A stretch of DNA of 64,000 nucleotides from positions 558,001 through 622,000 of the forward strand of contig DASQMX010000031.1 in NCBI GenBank assembly GCA_035645275.1, written 5' to 3'. The stretch comes from Paranoxybacillus sp035645275 (GTDB taxonomy: Bacteria > Bacillota > Bacilli > Bacillales > Anoxybacillaceae). The position numbers and the translations under genes are program-made. The notes under the pieces were generated by a model. It saw only the letters and a list, made by a program, of their open reading frames with translations. It was not told the origin of the DNA and did no database searches. Positions 26,648-35,115 of the stretch are shown one piece after another (positions within the stretch are counted from its first letter, which is position 1; each line of letters opens with the position of its first letter).

Positions 26648-26670
26648 TGACTAAATGAACATTTTGGTCA
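26648..26670 (+). promoter_or_regulatory. YhgD-type operator upstream of yhgD
   Basis: TGACTAAATGAACA, TTTT, GGTCA: an imperfect palindrome (TGACTAAA facing TTTGGTCA), 19 bases upstream of the yhgD start. The plus-strand reading equals the minus-strand reading of the yhgE site except in the central four bases. Confidence 0.7.
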
Positions 26671-26708
26671 TTTTGTAATTAAAGAGTAGCATACTTTTTG
26701 ATAAAAAT

Positions 26709-26838
26709 AAAGTTCAACTTCATCAGTGGGGGTTTTCTTCATCCCCCACTGATGTTAGTTGAACTTATCGCACTTCTAGCGTCCGTTATCTTCCACCTGT
26801 AGAGGTGGGAGTCTTACGGACGATTAGAACGGGATAAA
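26709..26838. repeat. Family B two-hairpin element, copy 1
   Basis: Block 1 (26709-26780): a hairpin with arms AGTTCAAC and GTTGAACT outside and CATCAGTGGGGG and CCCCCACTGATG inside, ending TCGCACTTCTAGC. Block 2 (26781-26821): a second hairpin with GTCCGT/ACGGAC outer and CCACCT/AGGTGG inner arms. Block 3: GATTAGAACGGGATAAA. Blocks 1 and 3 recur at 44466-44673. It lies between yhgD and hemY. The style recalls IS200/IS605 ends. Confidence 0.75.
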
Positions 26839-26853
26839 GAGGTTAACTAACGA

Positions 26854-28287
26854 TTAGCTAACCTCAACAACTTCTTTTGTGCCGGCTTGTAAATAATGAA
26901 GCACTTTTTTCACTGCTTCTTCCCCTTGGTCGATACAGTCTGGTATCCCTAGACCTTCATAAGAACTTCCTGCTAAAAAGACCCCTGGAAGGTGCTCTGT
27001 CATCTTTTCTTTGATCTTTTCAAGCCGTTCCTTATGCCCGACTACATATTGCGGCATCGCTTGCTTCCATCTTGTCACAATCGAAAATTCCGGTGATGCA
27101 GTAATATTCATAATTTTATTTAAATCATCCATTACCACTTTTACAATTTCATCATCTGCCTGTTCAACAATCGCCTCATCGCCGGCTCGTCCGACATAAC
27201 AGCGAAGCAGCACTTTTCCTTTCGGAGTAGTATGCGGCCATTTTTTATGTGTCCATGTACAGGCAGTAATCGTATAATCGCTGTTGCGTGACACGACAAA
27301 GCCGGTTCCGTCAATATCTTGTTGAATCGCCGTTTCTGGAAATGCAAGCGCCACGGTGGCAACCGATGTAGCCGGCATATGGCTGAAAGGTGCAAAAAAC
27401 TCATATTGTGAAAACATTGCTGGTACGGCTTGATGCTGTGTAGCAACAACAATCGCGTCCGCTCTTATGAGTTCGCTGTTGCTCAATGTTAGCTCATAAT
27501 CAAGTTCTTTCTTTTCAATCTTCTCAACCCGGAGCCCTTTCAAAACGCTGCCAGGTTCCAATCGATTTTCAATTTCTTCTACGAGTGACTGCAATCCTGT
27601 TTTTAGCGTTTGGAAAATCCCTTTTGGACTTGTATTTCTTTGCTTTGGTTTAGGAGTAGATCGTTTCATTCCTAAAATCAAGCTGCCGTGCTTTTGTTCA
27701 ACATGGAAAAATTGCGGAAACGTAGCCATTAAGCTTAATTGATCAATATCACCTGCATAAATTCCTGATAAAAGCGGTTCGACAAGGTTTTCAACGACTT
27801 CATCGCCCAATCTTCTGCGGAAAAACTGGCCTAAAGAGATATCTCCCTCCGTTTTCGTCGGCGGTAAAATAAAATCAGCCGCTGCCCGCAATTTTCCAAT
27901 TGGTGAAAATAATCCCGTTGTCACAAATGGACCAATTTGCGTCGGAATTCCCATAACAGATCCGCCTGGCATCGGATAAAGCTTCCCTTTTACAAGGATA
28001 TATGACTTTCCTGTTGCATTATGCACTAATTGATCGCTTAAACCAACCTCATTAACAAGCCTAAAAGCGCTCAATTTTCTTGCTAAAAACGAATCAGGCC
28101 CTCTCTCAATGACAAAACCATCTTTAACAACGGTTTGGATTTTCCCTCCTAACCGATGGGTCGCTTCGATGAGCTTGCAGTCAAGTGCTAGTCGTTTTTC
28201 TTTGGTTTCCTTTTGTAGGTAGTAAGCTGTCGTAATTCCCGTTATTCCGCCGCCGATAATGACGACTGTTTTCTTTCCATTACCCAC
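26854..28287 (-). CDS. hemY: Coproporphyrinogen III oxidase (HemY/CgoX)
   Basis: FAD enzyme that oxidises coproporphyrinogen III to coproporphyrin III in the Gram-positive coproporphyrin-dependent haem pathway (formerly called protoporphyrinogen oxidase). The N-terminus GNGKKTVVIIGGGITGITTA carries the dinucleotide-binding GxGxxG fold, and FVIERGPDSFL and the C-terminal GLGIPDCIDQG flavin region are present. I chose the GTG at 28287, which aligns with the start of B. subtilis HemY; a frame to 28320 has a poor TTG start. It is the last gene of hemEHY, 29 bases after hemH. Confidence 0.93.
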   Translation of the reverse strand: MGNGKKTVVIIGGGITGITTAYYLQKETKEKRLALDCKLIEATHRLGGKIQTVVKDGFVIERGPDSFLARKLSAFRLVNEVGLSDQLVHNATGKSYILVKGKLYPMPGGSVMGIPTQIGPFVTTGLFSPIGKLRAAADFILPPTKTEGDISLGQFFRRRLGDEVVENLVEPLLSGIYAGDIDQLSLMATFPQFFHVEQKHGSLILGMKRSTPKPKQRNTSPKGIFQTLKTGLQSLVEEIENRLEPGSVLKGLRVEKIEKKELDYELTLSNSELIRADAIVVATQHQAVPAMFSQYEFFAPFSHMPATSVATVALAFPETAIQQDIDGTGFVVSRNSDYTITACTWTHKKWPHTTPKGKVLLRCYVGRAGDEAIVEQADDEIVKVVMDDLNKIMNITASPEFSIVTRWKQAMPQYVVGHKERLEKIKEKMTEHLPGVFLAGSSYEGLGIPDCIDQGEEAVKKVLHYLQAGTKEVVEVS

Positions 28288-28316
28288 TTGTTCATCGCCT
28301 TCTTTAATTAAATTTC

Positions 28317-29249
28317 TCAACGTTTTAAATGCTTAAGAACAACGGTTGCTAAAGCATCAATAAATTGAGGATTCGCATTTGGCATTTCCGGTCTGTAATA
28401 GTTTGCACCAATTTCATCTGTAACATTTTTACATTCAATATCATTGTCATATAACACTTCTAAATGGTCAGAAACAAATCCAACTGGAGCATAAACAAAA
28501 GATGTATATCCTTTTTGCTCATGCAATTCTCTTGTTAAATCCTGCACATCGGGACCAAGCCAAGGCTCTGGTGTATTTCCTGCACTTTGCCAGCCGATTG
28601 TATAATGCTTAATGCCGGCTTTTTCGGCAATTAAATCCGCTGTTTCCTGCAACTGCTGCGGATATGGATCGCCAGCAGCAATGATTTTTTCCGGCAAGCT
28701 ATGCGCTGACACAATTAAAACCGCTTTTTCCCGCTCCTCTTCGCTCATTTGCGCATATATCTCCTTAAGCTTTTCGACCCAATAATCAATAAATTTCGGC
28801 TCCGTATACCAGCTTTCAATCGCATGGATTTTAGGACCGCCCAACTTTTCCGCTTCTGCCTTGGCACGGCCATTATATGATTTCACGCTAAATGTCGAAA
28901 AGTGCGGAGCAAGAACAATGCTTACCGCTTCTTCAATACTATCTTTGTGCATTTGCTGCACAGCATCTTCAACGAACGGCTCAATATGTTTTAAACCTAA
29001 ATACATTTTAAACTCAATTTCATCTTGAATTTCATTAAGACGCTTTTCTAAACTTTCCGCTTGTTCTAACGTGATTTTTGCAAGCGGAGAAATCCCGCCG
29101 ATGGCATCATAACGTTCTTTCAATTCTTGAAGCATCTCCGGCGATGGTTTATGGCCGCGACGAATGTGCGTATAATAACGCTCTAAATCTTCTTCTTTAT
29201 AAGGGGTGCCATATGCCATTACAAGTAACCCCATTTTTTTCTTCGTCAT
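28317..29249 (-). CDS. hemH: Coproporphyrin ferrochelatase
   Basis: Inserts ferrous iron into coproporphyrin III (CpfC in current naming). The 310-residue protein starts MTKKKMGLLVMAYGTPYKEE and has the catalytic His in SIVLAPHFSTFS near residue 183 region and the conserved Glu in DHLEVLYDND near residue 264. ATG at 29249 with GAGGTG eight bases upstream. It is the middle gene of hemE-hemH-hemY; product passes to HemQ, which is not in this window. Confidence 0.95.
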   Translation of the reverse strand: MTKKKMGLLVMAYGTPYKEEDLERYYTHIRRGHKPSPEMLQELKERYDAIGGISPLAKITLEQAESLEKRLNEIQDEIEFKMYLGLKHIEPFVEDAVQQMHKDSIEEAVSIVLAPHFSTFSVKSYNGRAKAEAEKLGGPKIHAIESWYTEPKFIDYWVEKLKEIYAQMSEEEREKAVLIVSAHSLPEKIIAAGDPYPQQLQETADLIAEKAGIKHYTIGWQSAGNTPEPWLGPDVQDLTRELHEQKGYTSFVYAPVGFVSDHLEVLYDNDIECKNVTDEIGANYYRPEMPNANPQFIDALATVVLKHLKR

Positions 29250-29315
29250 TCTGTACACCTCATGTATTTGTAATTACCTTATTATTTTGAACGAAAACCC
29301 GTTTTGTTCCAATGC

Positions 29316-30362
29316 TTATGCTTTGTTAGCAGTATATTCATGAATAAAGGCGGTTAAACGTTTTAACGTTTCTGGCTGAATTTGTGGGAAAATGCCATGT
29401 CCTAAGTTAAATATATAACCTGGGTGCTCCATGCCCTGGTCCAAAATTTCTTTTACTCTTTCTTCAATAACTTCCCATGGTGCAAGCAATACAGCTGGGT
29501 CAAGGTTTCCTTGCACCGCTTTTGTGATTCCCATTTCTCTTGCCTCTTTGATTGAAAGACGCCAATCTAAACCAACGACATCAAGCGGCAAATCATGCCA
29601 TTCTTTCGCTAAATGGCCTGCACCGACTCCAAACATAATTAATGGCACATTCTCTTCACGAAGTGCTGAGAAAATTCGTTCCATCGTTGGTTTAATGAAG
29701 TAACGATAGTCTTGTACATTTAATGCTCCGACCCAAGAGTCAAAAATTTGAATCGCTTTCGCACCTGCATGAATTTGCGCTTTTACGTAGCGAATCGTCA
29801 TATCAGCCAACTTGTCCATCAGAGCAAACCACGCTTTTGGCTCAGCATACATAAACGCTTTTGTTTTATTATAGTTTTTGGATGGACCGCCCTCGATCAT
29901 ATAGCTTGCCAATGTAAATGGCGCACCGGCAAAGCCGATAAGCGGAACATTTAACTGTTCAGTTGTTAATAGCTTAATCGTTTCAAGCACGTAAGGAACG
30001 TCTTCTTCCGGGTTGATCTCTCCTAACTTTTCTACATCGGCAAGTGAACGAATTGGATTTGAAATCACCGGACCAATTCCCGCTTTAATATCGACATCAA
30101 CGCCAATCGCTGGAAGCGGCGACATAATGTCTTTATAAAGAATCGCTGCATCGACATTATATTGCTCAACTGGCAGCCGTGTCACATAAGCGCAAAGTTC
30201 TGGTTGATGCGTAATTTCAAACAGTGAATATTTTTCCTTTAATGCCCGGTATTCTGGCTGAGAACGCCCTGCCTGTCTCATATACCATACTGGAACATAT
30301 TCTGTTTTTTCCCCGCGACAGGCGCGTAAAAATGTATCGTTAAATGTAGAATTTTTCGTCAT
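29316..30362 (-). CDS. hemE: Uroporphyrinogen decarboxylase
   Basis: Removes four acetate carboxyls from uroporphyrinogen III to give coproporphyrinogen III. The 348-residue barrel protein has the N-terminal signature VPVWYMRQAGRSQPEYR near residue 24 and the second signature GFAGAPFTLASYMIEGG near residue 142. GAAAGGTGG lies before the ATG. First gene of the hemEHY transcript; the region upstream contains a family A repeat and no obvious haem or iron operator. Confidence 0.96.
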   Translation of the reverse strand: MTKNSTFNDTFLRACRGEKTEYVPVWYMRQAGRSQPEYRALKEKYSLFEITHQPELCAYVTRLPVEQYNVDAAILYKDIMSPLPAIGVDVDIKAGIGPVISNPIRSLADVEKLGEINPEEDVPYVLETIKLLTTEQLNVPLIGFAGAPFTLASYMIEGGPSKNYNKTKAFMYAEPKAWFALMDKLADMTIRYVKAQIHAGAKAIQIFDSWVGALNVQDYRYFIKPTMERIFSALREENVPLIMFGVGAGHLAKEWHDLPLDVVGLDWRLSIKEAREMGITKAVQGNLDPAVLLAPWEVIEERVKEILDQGMEHPGYIFNLGHGIFPQIQPETLKRLTAFIHEYTANKA

Positions 30363-30401
30363 AATGCTCCACCTTTCCTACAATCATCATTACTAAAAAA
30401 C

Positions 30402-30505
30402 AACTGACCGAAAAACCAAGTGTCAGACCTGGCAACAAAATATATAAGATAAATAAACGATATATTACGCAATACGTGTTAGGTTAGACACTTATGAGCC
30501 AGCCA
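30402..30505. repeat. Family A palindromic element, copy 6
   Basis: Arms AACTGACC and GAGCCAGCC outside, AAGTGTCAGACC and GGTTAGACACTT inside, with TATATAAGATAA and CGATATATTACG central. Upstream of hemE on its 5' side, between divergent hemE and hmoB. The rest of this 420-base gap (to 30784) is AT-rich with no gene seen. Confidence 0.8.
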
Positions 30506-30784
30506 CGCTTAAAACGTGCGAATCTTCTTCCAAATACCACTATACAAGTTTCCTTCACTAATGTATAGAGAATGACATAAAGTTTCAAAAAATCGACGAT
30601 TATTGCTCGTAAATCTCTTGTATTCTGTTCAATAAAGTAAAGAAAAACGATTAATAAACAACAAGAACTCCAAAAATTATAACATAGGATAAAAAATCAT
30701 TCAGGAAGATGTAGCATTAATAATAGCATTTTTGCCAATCTTCTTTATACTGGAATTTAGGGAAAAGTCAGGAGGCTATTGAGC

Positions 30785-31291
30785 GTGAAGATGTATATCA
30801 CAACTGGTACAACGGACTATTTAACAAAATTAAAAAACGACCATCCTGCCGAAAAAATGTTATTGCTTGAAAATGAAGATTACGCCATTTTACTTCATGA
30901 AACGACAGGAAAATCTGTATTTAATGAGCCCCGCAAATACGAAGTGCTTGATTCCGTAGGTGAATTTGGCGGCAAGTTTGCTGTATGTAACAACATTCCT
31001 GTCACGGATGAAGAGAGACCTATTTTTGAATATCGCTTTAACCAGCGAGCAAGATTAATTGAAAAGGAGCCTGGATTTGTAGCAATCCGTGTATTACGTC
31101 CTTTGTCTAACGATACATACATTATTATGACGTTATGGGAGAGCGAGAAACACTTTAACGCTTGGCAACAATCAAAAGCGTATGAAAAAGCACATCAAAA
31201 ACGCAGTAAACAAGAGGGAATGGACCAAAAGAAAACCATTTTTCCCCGCCCTTCCTATGTTACAACTTATATAATCCCTAAACAAAATTAA
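30785..31291 (+). CDS. hmoB: Haem-degrading monooxygenase HmoB
   Basis: A 168-residue antibiotic-biosynthesis-monooxygenase-fold protein that cleaves haem to release iron. The N-terminus MKMYITTGTTDYLTKL, the core FEYRFNQRARLIEKEPGFVAIRV and the WQQSKAYEKAHQKRS region with the haem-ligand His match B. subtilis HmoB (YhgC). I chose the GTG at 30785, which aligns with the HmoB start; AGGAGG lies ten bases upstream. It is divergent from hemE, pairing haem synthesis and breakdown at one locus, as in B. subtilis. Confidence 0.88.
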   Translation: MKMYITTGTTDYLTKLKNDHPAEKMLLLENEDYAILLHETTGKSVFNEPRKYEVLDSVGEFGGKFAVCNNIPVTDEERPIFEYRFNQRARLIEKEPGFVAIRVLRPLSNDTYIIMTLWESEKHFNAWQQSKAYEKAHQKRSKQEGMDQKKTIFPRPSYVTTYIIPKQN

Positions 31292-31296
31292 ATGGC

Positions 31297-31330
31297 AATG
31301 CCGTCTCAAAAAGAGCGGCATTTTTCTTTT
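31297..31330 (+). terminator. Terminator of hmoB
   Basis: ATGCCGTCTC, a short A-rich loop, GAGCGGCAT, then TTTTTCTTTTT. Confidence 0.75.
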
Positions 31331-31484
31331 TGTGACCATTTCCGTGGAAATCCTCCTTTATTCTACATCCCCTATAAATCCCCGAACGCTTTCACACCTT
31401 TCTTCTCCTTTCATATTCTGTATTACATCAGTTAGGCCATGATCACAGGCACTAACGGATGATATCGATGAGGAGGAAAACGAT

Positions 31485-32891
31485 ATGGGTATCGAATTAA
31501 CGGCATTACATTGGATTTACGTCACCTTCATTTTGCTGATTATCAGCTTTATGATTATGAGGAGAGATACATCATTAATTTGTATTGCCGGGATCTTTTT
31601 ATTAGCGTTTACCGCATCGCATTCATTAAGCGCTTCCATTAGCGGCATCTTTAACAGCTTTATTTTTGCCATTACAGAGTTGTTGCCGACGATACTTGTC
31701 ATCTCCATTATCGTTGCCATGAGTAAAGTGTTAACCGTTACCGGAATTAATGATGTCATGATTTCTCCTTTTACCAAACTAATCCGTACACCAGCATTAG
31801 CCTATTGGACGATTGGATTACTGATGATGATTATTTCTTGGTTTTTCTGGCCTTCACCAGCTGTTGCCTTAATGGGGGCAGTACTGCTGCCTGTTGCCCT
31901 TCGTGTCGGCTTGCCGGCATTAGGCGTAGCAATGGCAATGAATTTATTCGGCCACGGCATTGCCCTATCTGGCGATTTCGTCATTCAAGCCGCTCCAAAA
32001 TTAACAGCGGATGCAGCCGGTCTACCTGTCTCCGAAGTTATTTCCGCCAGCATTCCTCTCGTTTTTATTATGGGGATTGTGACCGTAACGGTTGCCTTTA
32101 TTCTTTTACGTAGAGACATAAAGCGAGGAAACTTGGCAATAGAAACGAGCCAACAGACAATTTCCAAAGCACAGACAAATGACCGAGAAAGACAGACTCA
32201 GCTATTGTCAGAAACGACAAAAAAATGGCTTGCTTTTATCATCCCATTATTGTTTGCCCTTGATATTGTTGCAATGTCCTACTTAAACCTGCAAGGTGGA
32301 GACGCAACCGCATTAATTGGAGGAACATCCATTTTTATCCTAATTATTATTGCACTTTTTGCTCATAAAAATAAAGGGTTCGAGGAAACGACAAGCTACT
32401 TAATCGAAGGTTTTCAATTCGGATTTAAAGTGTTTGGACCTGTTATTCCAATCGCAGCATTTTTCTACTTAGGAGATATCGGTTTTATCAAAATTATTGG
32501 TGAATACTTACCGAAAACATCACAAGGAATCGTAAATGATCTCGGGATAGGACTTGCCCATCTTGTTCCATTGAATAAAGAAATCGGCGCCGTTACATTA
32601 GTAGGAGTCGGAGCGATTACCGGTTTGGACGGCTCAGGATTTTCCGGCATTTCCTTGGCCGGCTCGATTGCTAAATTGTTCGCAACCGCCATCGGAGCAG
32701 GTGCAGCCACATTAACAGCATTAGGGCAGATTGCTGCCATTTGGGTTGGCGGCGGGACGCTTGTTCCTTGGGCGCTTATCCCAGCAGCAGCGATTTGCAG
32801 TGTTGACCCGTTTGAATTAGCACGCCGCAATCTTCTTCCTGTAACAATCGGATTAATAGTGACAACAATTGTAGCAATGTTCCTTATATGA
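31485..32891 (+). CDS. yhfA: YhfA-like integral membrane transporter
   Basis: A 468-residue polytopic protein with about eleven to thirteen hydrophobic segments, of the ion-transporter/TRAP-large-subunit-like superfamily (gluconate/DctM-like fold). It has no diagnostic substrate motif that I can name. A charged cytoplasmic loop lies near residues 210-245. GAGGAGG precedes the ATG. It follows hmoB, as yhfA follows yhgC in B. subtilis. The stop codon TGA lies in the first bases of a family C hairpin, so the last residues may derive from that element. Confidence 0.75.
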   Translation: MGIELTALHWIYVTFILLIISFMIMRRDTSLICIAGIFLLAFTASHSLSASISGIFNSFIFAITELLPTILVISIIVAMSKVLTVTGINDVMISPFTKLIRTPALAYWTIGLLMMIISWFFWPSPAVALMGAVLLPVALRVGLPALGVAMAMNLFGHGIALSGDFVIQAAPKLTADAAGLPVSEVISASIPLVFIMGIVTVTVAFILLRRDIKRGNLAIETSQQTISKAQTNDRERQTQLLSETTKKWLAFIIPLLFALDIVAMSYLNLQGGDATALIGGTSIFILIIIALFAHKNKGFEETTSYLIEGFQFGFKVFGPVIPIAAFFYLGDIGFIKIIGEYLPKTSQGIVNDLGIGLAHLVPLNKEIGAVTLVGVGAITGLDGSGFSGISLAGSIAKLFATAIGAGAATLTALGQIAAIWVGGGTLVPWALIPAAAICSVDPFELARRNLLPVTIGLIVTTIVAMFLI

Positions 32892-32948
32892 ATCTCTCCC
32901 ACCTGCCCTCCGTTTAGAGACAGGAGATAAATCGGAAAAAATGTTAAA
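32888..32948. repeat. Family C hairpin element, copy 2
   Basis: TATGAATCTCTCCCACCTGC, a CGTTTAGAGACAGGAGATAA arm and CGGAAAAAATGTTAAAC. More diverged than the copy at 41098. Its TGA is the yhfA stop codon. Confidence 0.65.
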
Positions 32949-32949
32949 C

Positions 32950-32992
32950 AAACGCGGTGTGCAGTTACATCTGTACACCGCGTTCTTTATTA
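32950..32992. terminator. Bidirectional terminator between yhfA and the PAP2 gene
   Basis: AACGCGGTGTGCAG and CTGTACACCGCGTT pair over 14 bp around TTACAT. The PAP2 gene's last codons lie inside the stem. Confidence 0.75.
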
Positions 32993-33591
32993 GCAGAAAG
33001 TTTTCCTCGGCTGCATGCTTTTTCGTAAAGGAAAACGCCGAAAAACAAACATATATATCCGATCGCAAACCCACCAATGACATCTGATAAATAATGGACA
33101 CCTAACAACACTCTGCTTATGCCGATAAGAAAAATAAATAAAACAAGAAAGTGGGCCAAGTATCTCATTACCGAGATATGAGTATAACAAAGATACGCGA
33201 TAAAACCATAAAAAATGAGCCCTACCATCGCATGCCCGCTTGGAAAACTATATCCTTCTTCCAGTATGTTTGTTAGCGGTCTTTCTCTTGCAAATAGCTC
33301 TTTCAGCCATTGATTGAGTTCATTGCCGCCAATGACGCTCATTAGAGTAACTGCTATCGCTATGTAGTCTTTTCGCCATACTAAAATGAGCAGCCAAATA
33401 AGTCCGACAGCAATAATGCCCGATTTTGAGCCAAAAAACGTAATGAAAGTAAATACACTATACATAAGAGAATTTGTGTCAGCGGTGAGCGAAAATTGAT
33501 CAAACCATAGTTCTTTGTCTAGCTGCAGTGACCCAATTACCCAAAGCGAAACGAATACACTAATAATCGCAAAAAACATTCGTTTTTTCAT
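32965..33591 (-). CDS. PAP2-family membrane phosphatase
   Basis: A 208-residue lipid phosphatase-like membrane protein with about six segments. The three phosphatase motifs are intact: KELFARERP (KxxxxxxRP), FPSGHA and SRVLLGVHYLSD. Likely acts on undecaprenyl pyrophosphate or phosphatidylglycerol phosphate outside the membrane; which one cannot be told. TAGGATTTTC precedes the ATG. The C-terminal end (NKERGVQM) is encoded within the terminator hairpin. It is convergent with yhfA. Confidence 0.87.
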   Translation of the reverse strand: MKKRMFFAIISVFVSLWVIGSLQLDKELWFDQFSLTADTNSLMYSVFTFITFFGSKSGIIAVGLIWLLILVWRKDYIAIAVTLMSVIGGNELNQWLKELFARERPLTNILEEGYSFPSGHAMVGLIFYGFIAYLCYTHISVMRYLAHFLVLFIFLIGISRVLLGVHYLSDVIGGFAIGYICLFFGVFLYEKACSRGKLSANKERGVQM

Positions 33592-33647
33592 GAAAATCCT
33601 ACTTGTCCCTCCTTTCCCCCATTAATACTATCATAATCGTAAAACAA

Positions 33648-33683
33648 AAAAACACCCAACTATTTCAGTTGGATGCTTTTTGT
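33648..33683 (-). terminator. Terminator of the rhodanese gene
   Basis: On the minus strand GCATCCAACT, GAAAT, AGTTGGGTG then a T-run, directly after the rhodanese stop codon. Confidence 0.8.
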
Positions 33684-33684
33684 T

Positions 33685-34056
33685 TTATCCATTCCATGCA
33701 TTCATTCCGCCTTTTACATTTGTTACGTTTTTAAATCCGTGCTTTACAAGCAATTTTGTCGCCTGATTGCTTCGCATGCCGCTTTGACAAATGACAACGA
33801 TTTCTTTCTCTTTATTTAGTTCATCTAATCGCGAACTTAATTCATTCAATGGAACATTTTTAAACTCTTTAATGCGGCGTGCTTTATATTCCATCGGTGT
33901 TCTTACATCGATAAACTGGTAGTTGCTTTTATTTGCAAGCAGCTGTTTCAAATCTTCAATCGTAACTTGCTTAACTCCTTTAGGCGGAAGAATTTTTGTA
34001 ATAAAGAAGTATGCTAATAAAACAATTAAAATTCCGTTTATAATCAAGCTTTCCAT
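33685..34056 (-). CDS. Membrane-anchored rhodanese-domain protein
   Basis: A 123-residue protein with one N-terminal membrane segment (about residues 5-20) and a single rhodanese domain. The active-site loop is CQSGMRS with Cys near residue 90, and the start motif FIDVRTPMEY is present, so sulphur transfer is possible. Similar to YqhL/YibN-type proteins. Physiological partner unknown. A good AAGGAGGGG site lies just upstream of the ATG. It is separated from ecsC by a 270-base gap. Confidence 0.85.
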   Translation of the reverse strand: MESLIINGILIVLLAYFFITKILPPKGVKQVTIEDLKQLLANKSNYQFIDVRTPMEYKARRIKEFKNVPLNELSSRLDELNKEKEIVVICQSGMRSNQATKLLVKHGFKNVTNVKGGMNAWNG

Positions 34057-34311
34057 TATATCCCCTCCTTTTATACCTATATGGGTATGTTAAATAATTT
34101 TTATCAAACTGTCAATCACTCCTCAACGAAGGAAATATCGTGATATAATGGTAATGAAATTGTTAGAAAAATTAATTATTTAACAAATCGTGCTGATGTG
34201 TGACAACATTGCTGTGATTGGACGGATAAGCAATTCCACCTTTCTCAATGATTCGAACATACTCAACAGTAGTGAAAAATTAACAATTTGTTTAACAGAA
34301 TTATTTAATAA

Positions 34312-34344
34312 AAAATGGAGCAGTATAATCTACTGCTCCTTTTT
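34312..34344. terminator. Terminator at the end of ecsC
   Basis: ATGGAGCAGTA and TACTGCTCC pair, followed by TTTTTT on the plus strand and A/T-rich sequence on the minus side. The ecsC stop lies inside. Confidence 0.7.
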
Positions 34345-35049
34345 TGCAAATAGCCGCAATCGATAACAGTTCATCGCTGTTTCACCAAGATGATCTAGTA
34401 AATGATAATTCGCAACAGCACCGACAAACGCGCCAATTCCTGGCATAAGCTGCAGCATTTTGGCGAAATCAATATAATCTCGATATTCTTGTTGAAAAAC
34501 GCGCCAATCGACATCAACTAGCTTTTTCTTTTCTTCGTCCCAATATTTAACCATGTGATAAATGCGCTGACGGTGCTCATCACTCGAAAAGGCCAATTGA
34601 AAAACATGTAGGATGAATAAGCGCTCCTCATATTTTCTTACATCGAAACCGTAAAGAGTAGCAACCTCAAATAAAAACTTCATTTTAATGGATAACAACA
34701 GCGGGAAATCAGCCAAGCCAAGAAAAATCCCTCCTGCTCCTGTTCCCGCTCCTTCAATCGCTGCCATCCTTTTATACTTTTTTAATTTATCGGCTACTAA
34801 CGCTTCCTTTTCCGCGAACGAAAGCGATGACACATCTTTTGCCGGAGTTAAAAAATCAGAGCCGGCTAAAGCAGCTTGAGTCACTCTTTTAATACTCTCG
34901 GTTACAACTTGATGCACCTTTTCTGGAATTAGTTCATTCACTTTTGTTTGTGCGCGTTTGGAAAGGCGATGCAGCATGCCTGACTTTTGCATCATTTTCT
35001 TATTCCAGCGGAAAAGCTCTTCATGTACAAGCTGGTCATACGTTTCCAT
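34330..35049 (-). CDS. ecsC: EcsC family protein
   Basis: A 239-residue protein of the EcsC family, third gene of the ecsABC operon. It has helix-rich N-terminal part (YDQLVHEELFRWNKKMMQKSG) and the family's central AAIEGAGTGAGGIFLGLADFP segment near residue 95, which may dip into the membrane. Role undefined; not needed for the Ecs secretion phenotype in B. subtilis by current knowledge. It starts 66 bases after ecsB. Confidence 0.88.
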   Translation of the reverse strand: METYDQLVHEELFRWNKKMMQKSGMLHRLSKRAQTKVNELIPEKVHQVVTESIKRVTQAALAGSDFLTPAKDVSSLSFAEKEALVADKLKKYKRMAAIEGAGTGAGGIFLGLADFPLLLSIKMKFLFEVATLYGFDVRKYEERLFILHVFQLAFSSDEHRQRIYHMVKYWDEEKKKLVDVDWRVFQQEYRDYIDFAKMLQLMPGIGAFVGAVANYHLLDHLGETAMNCYRLRLFAKKEQ

Positions 35050-35115
35050 CTCATTTCATCCTTTTTGTCATGTCATCTTAGTAATATTTACGGATAAAAA
35101 AGATAGAAGTTTCCA

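Noticed and set aside
26639..26853. Complete insertion sequence between yhgD and hemY
   Set aside because: Only hairpins and a conserved tail are present; there is no transposase frame.
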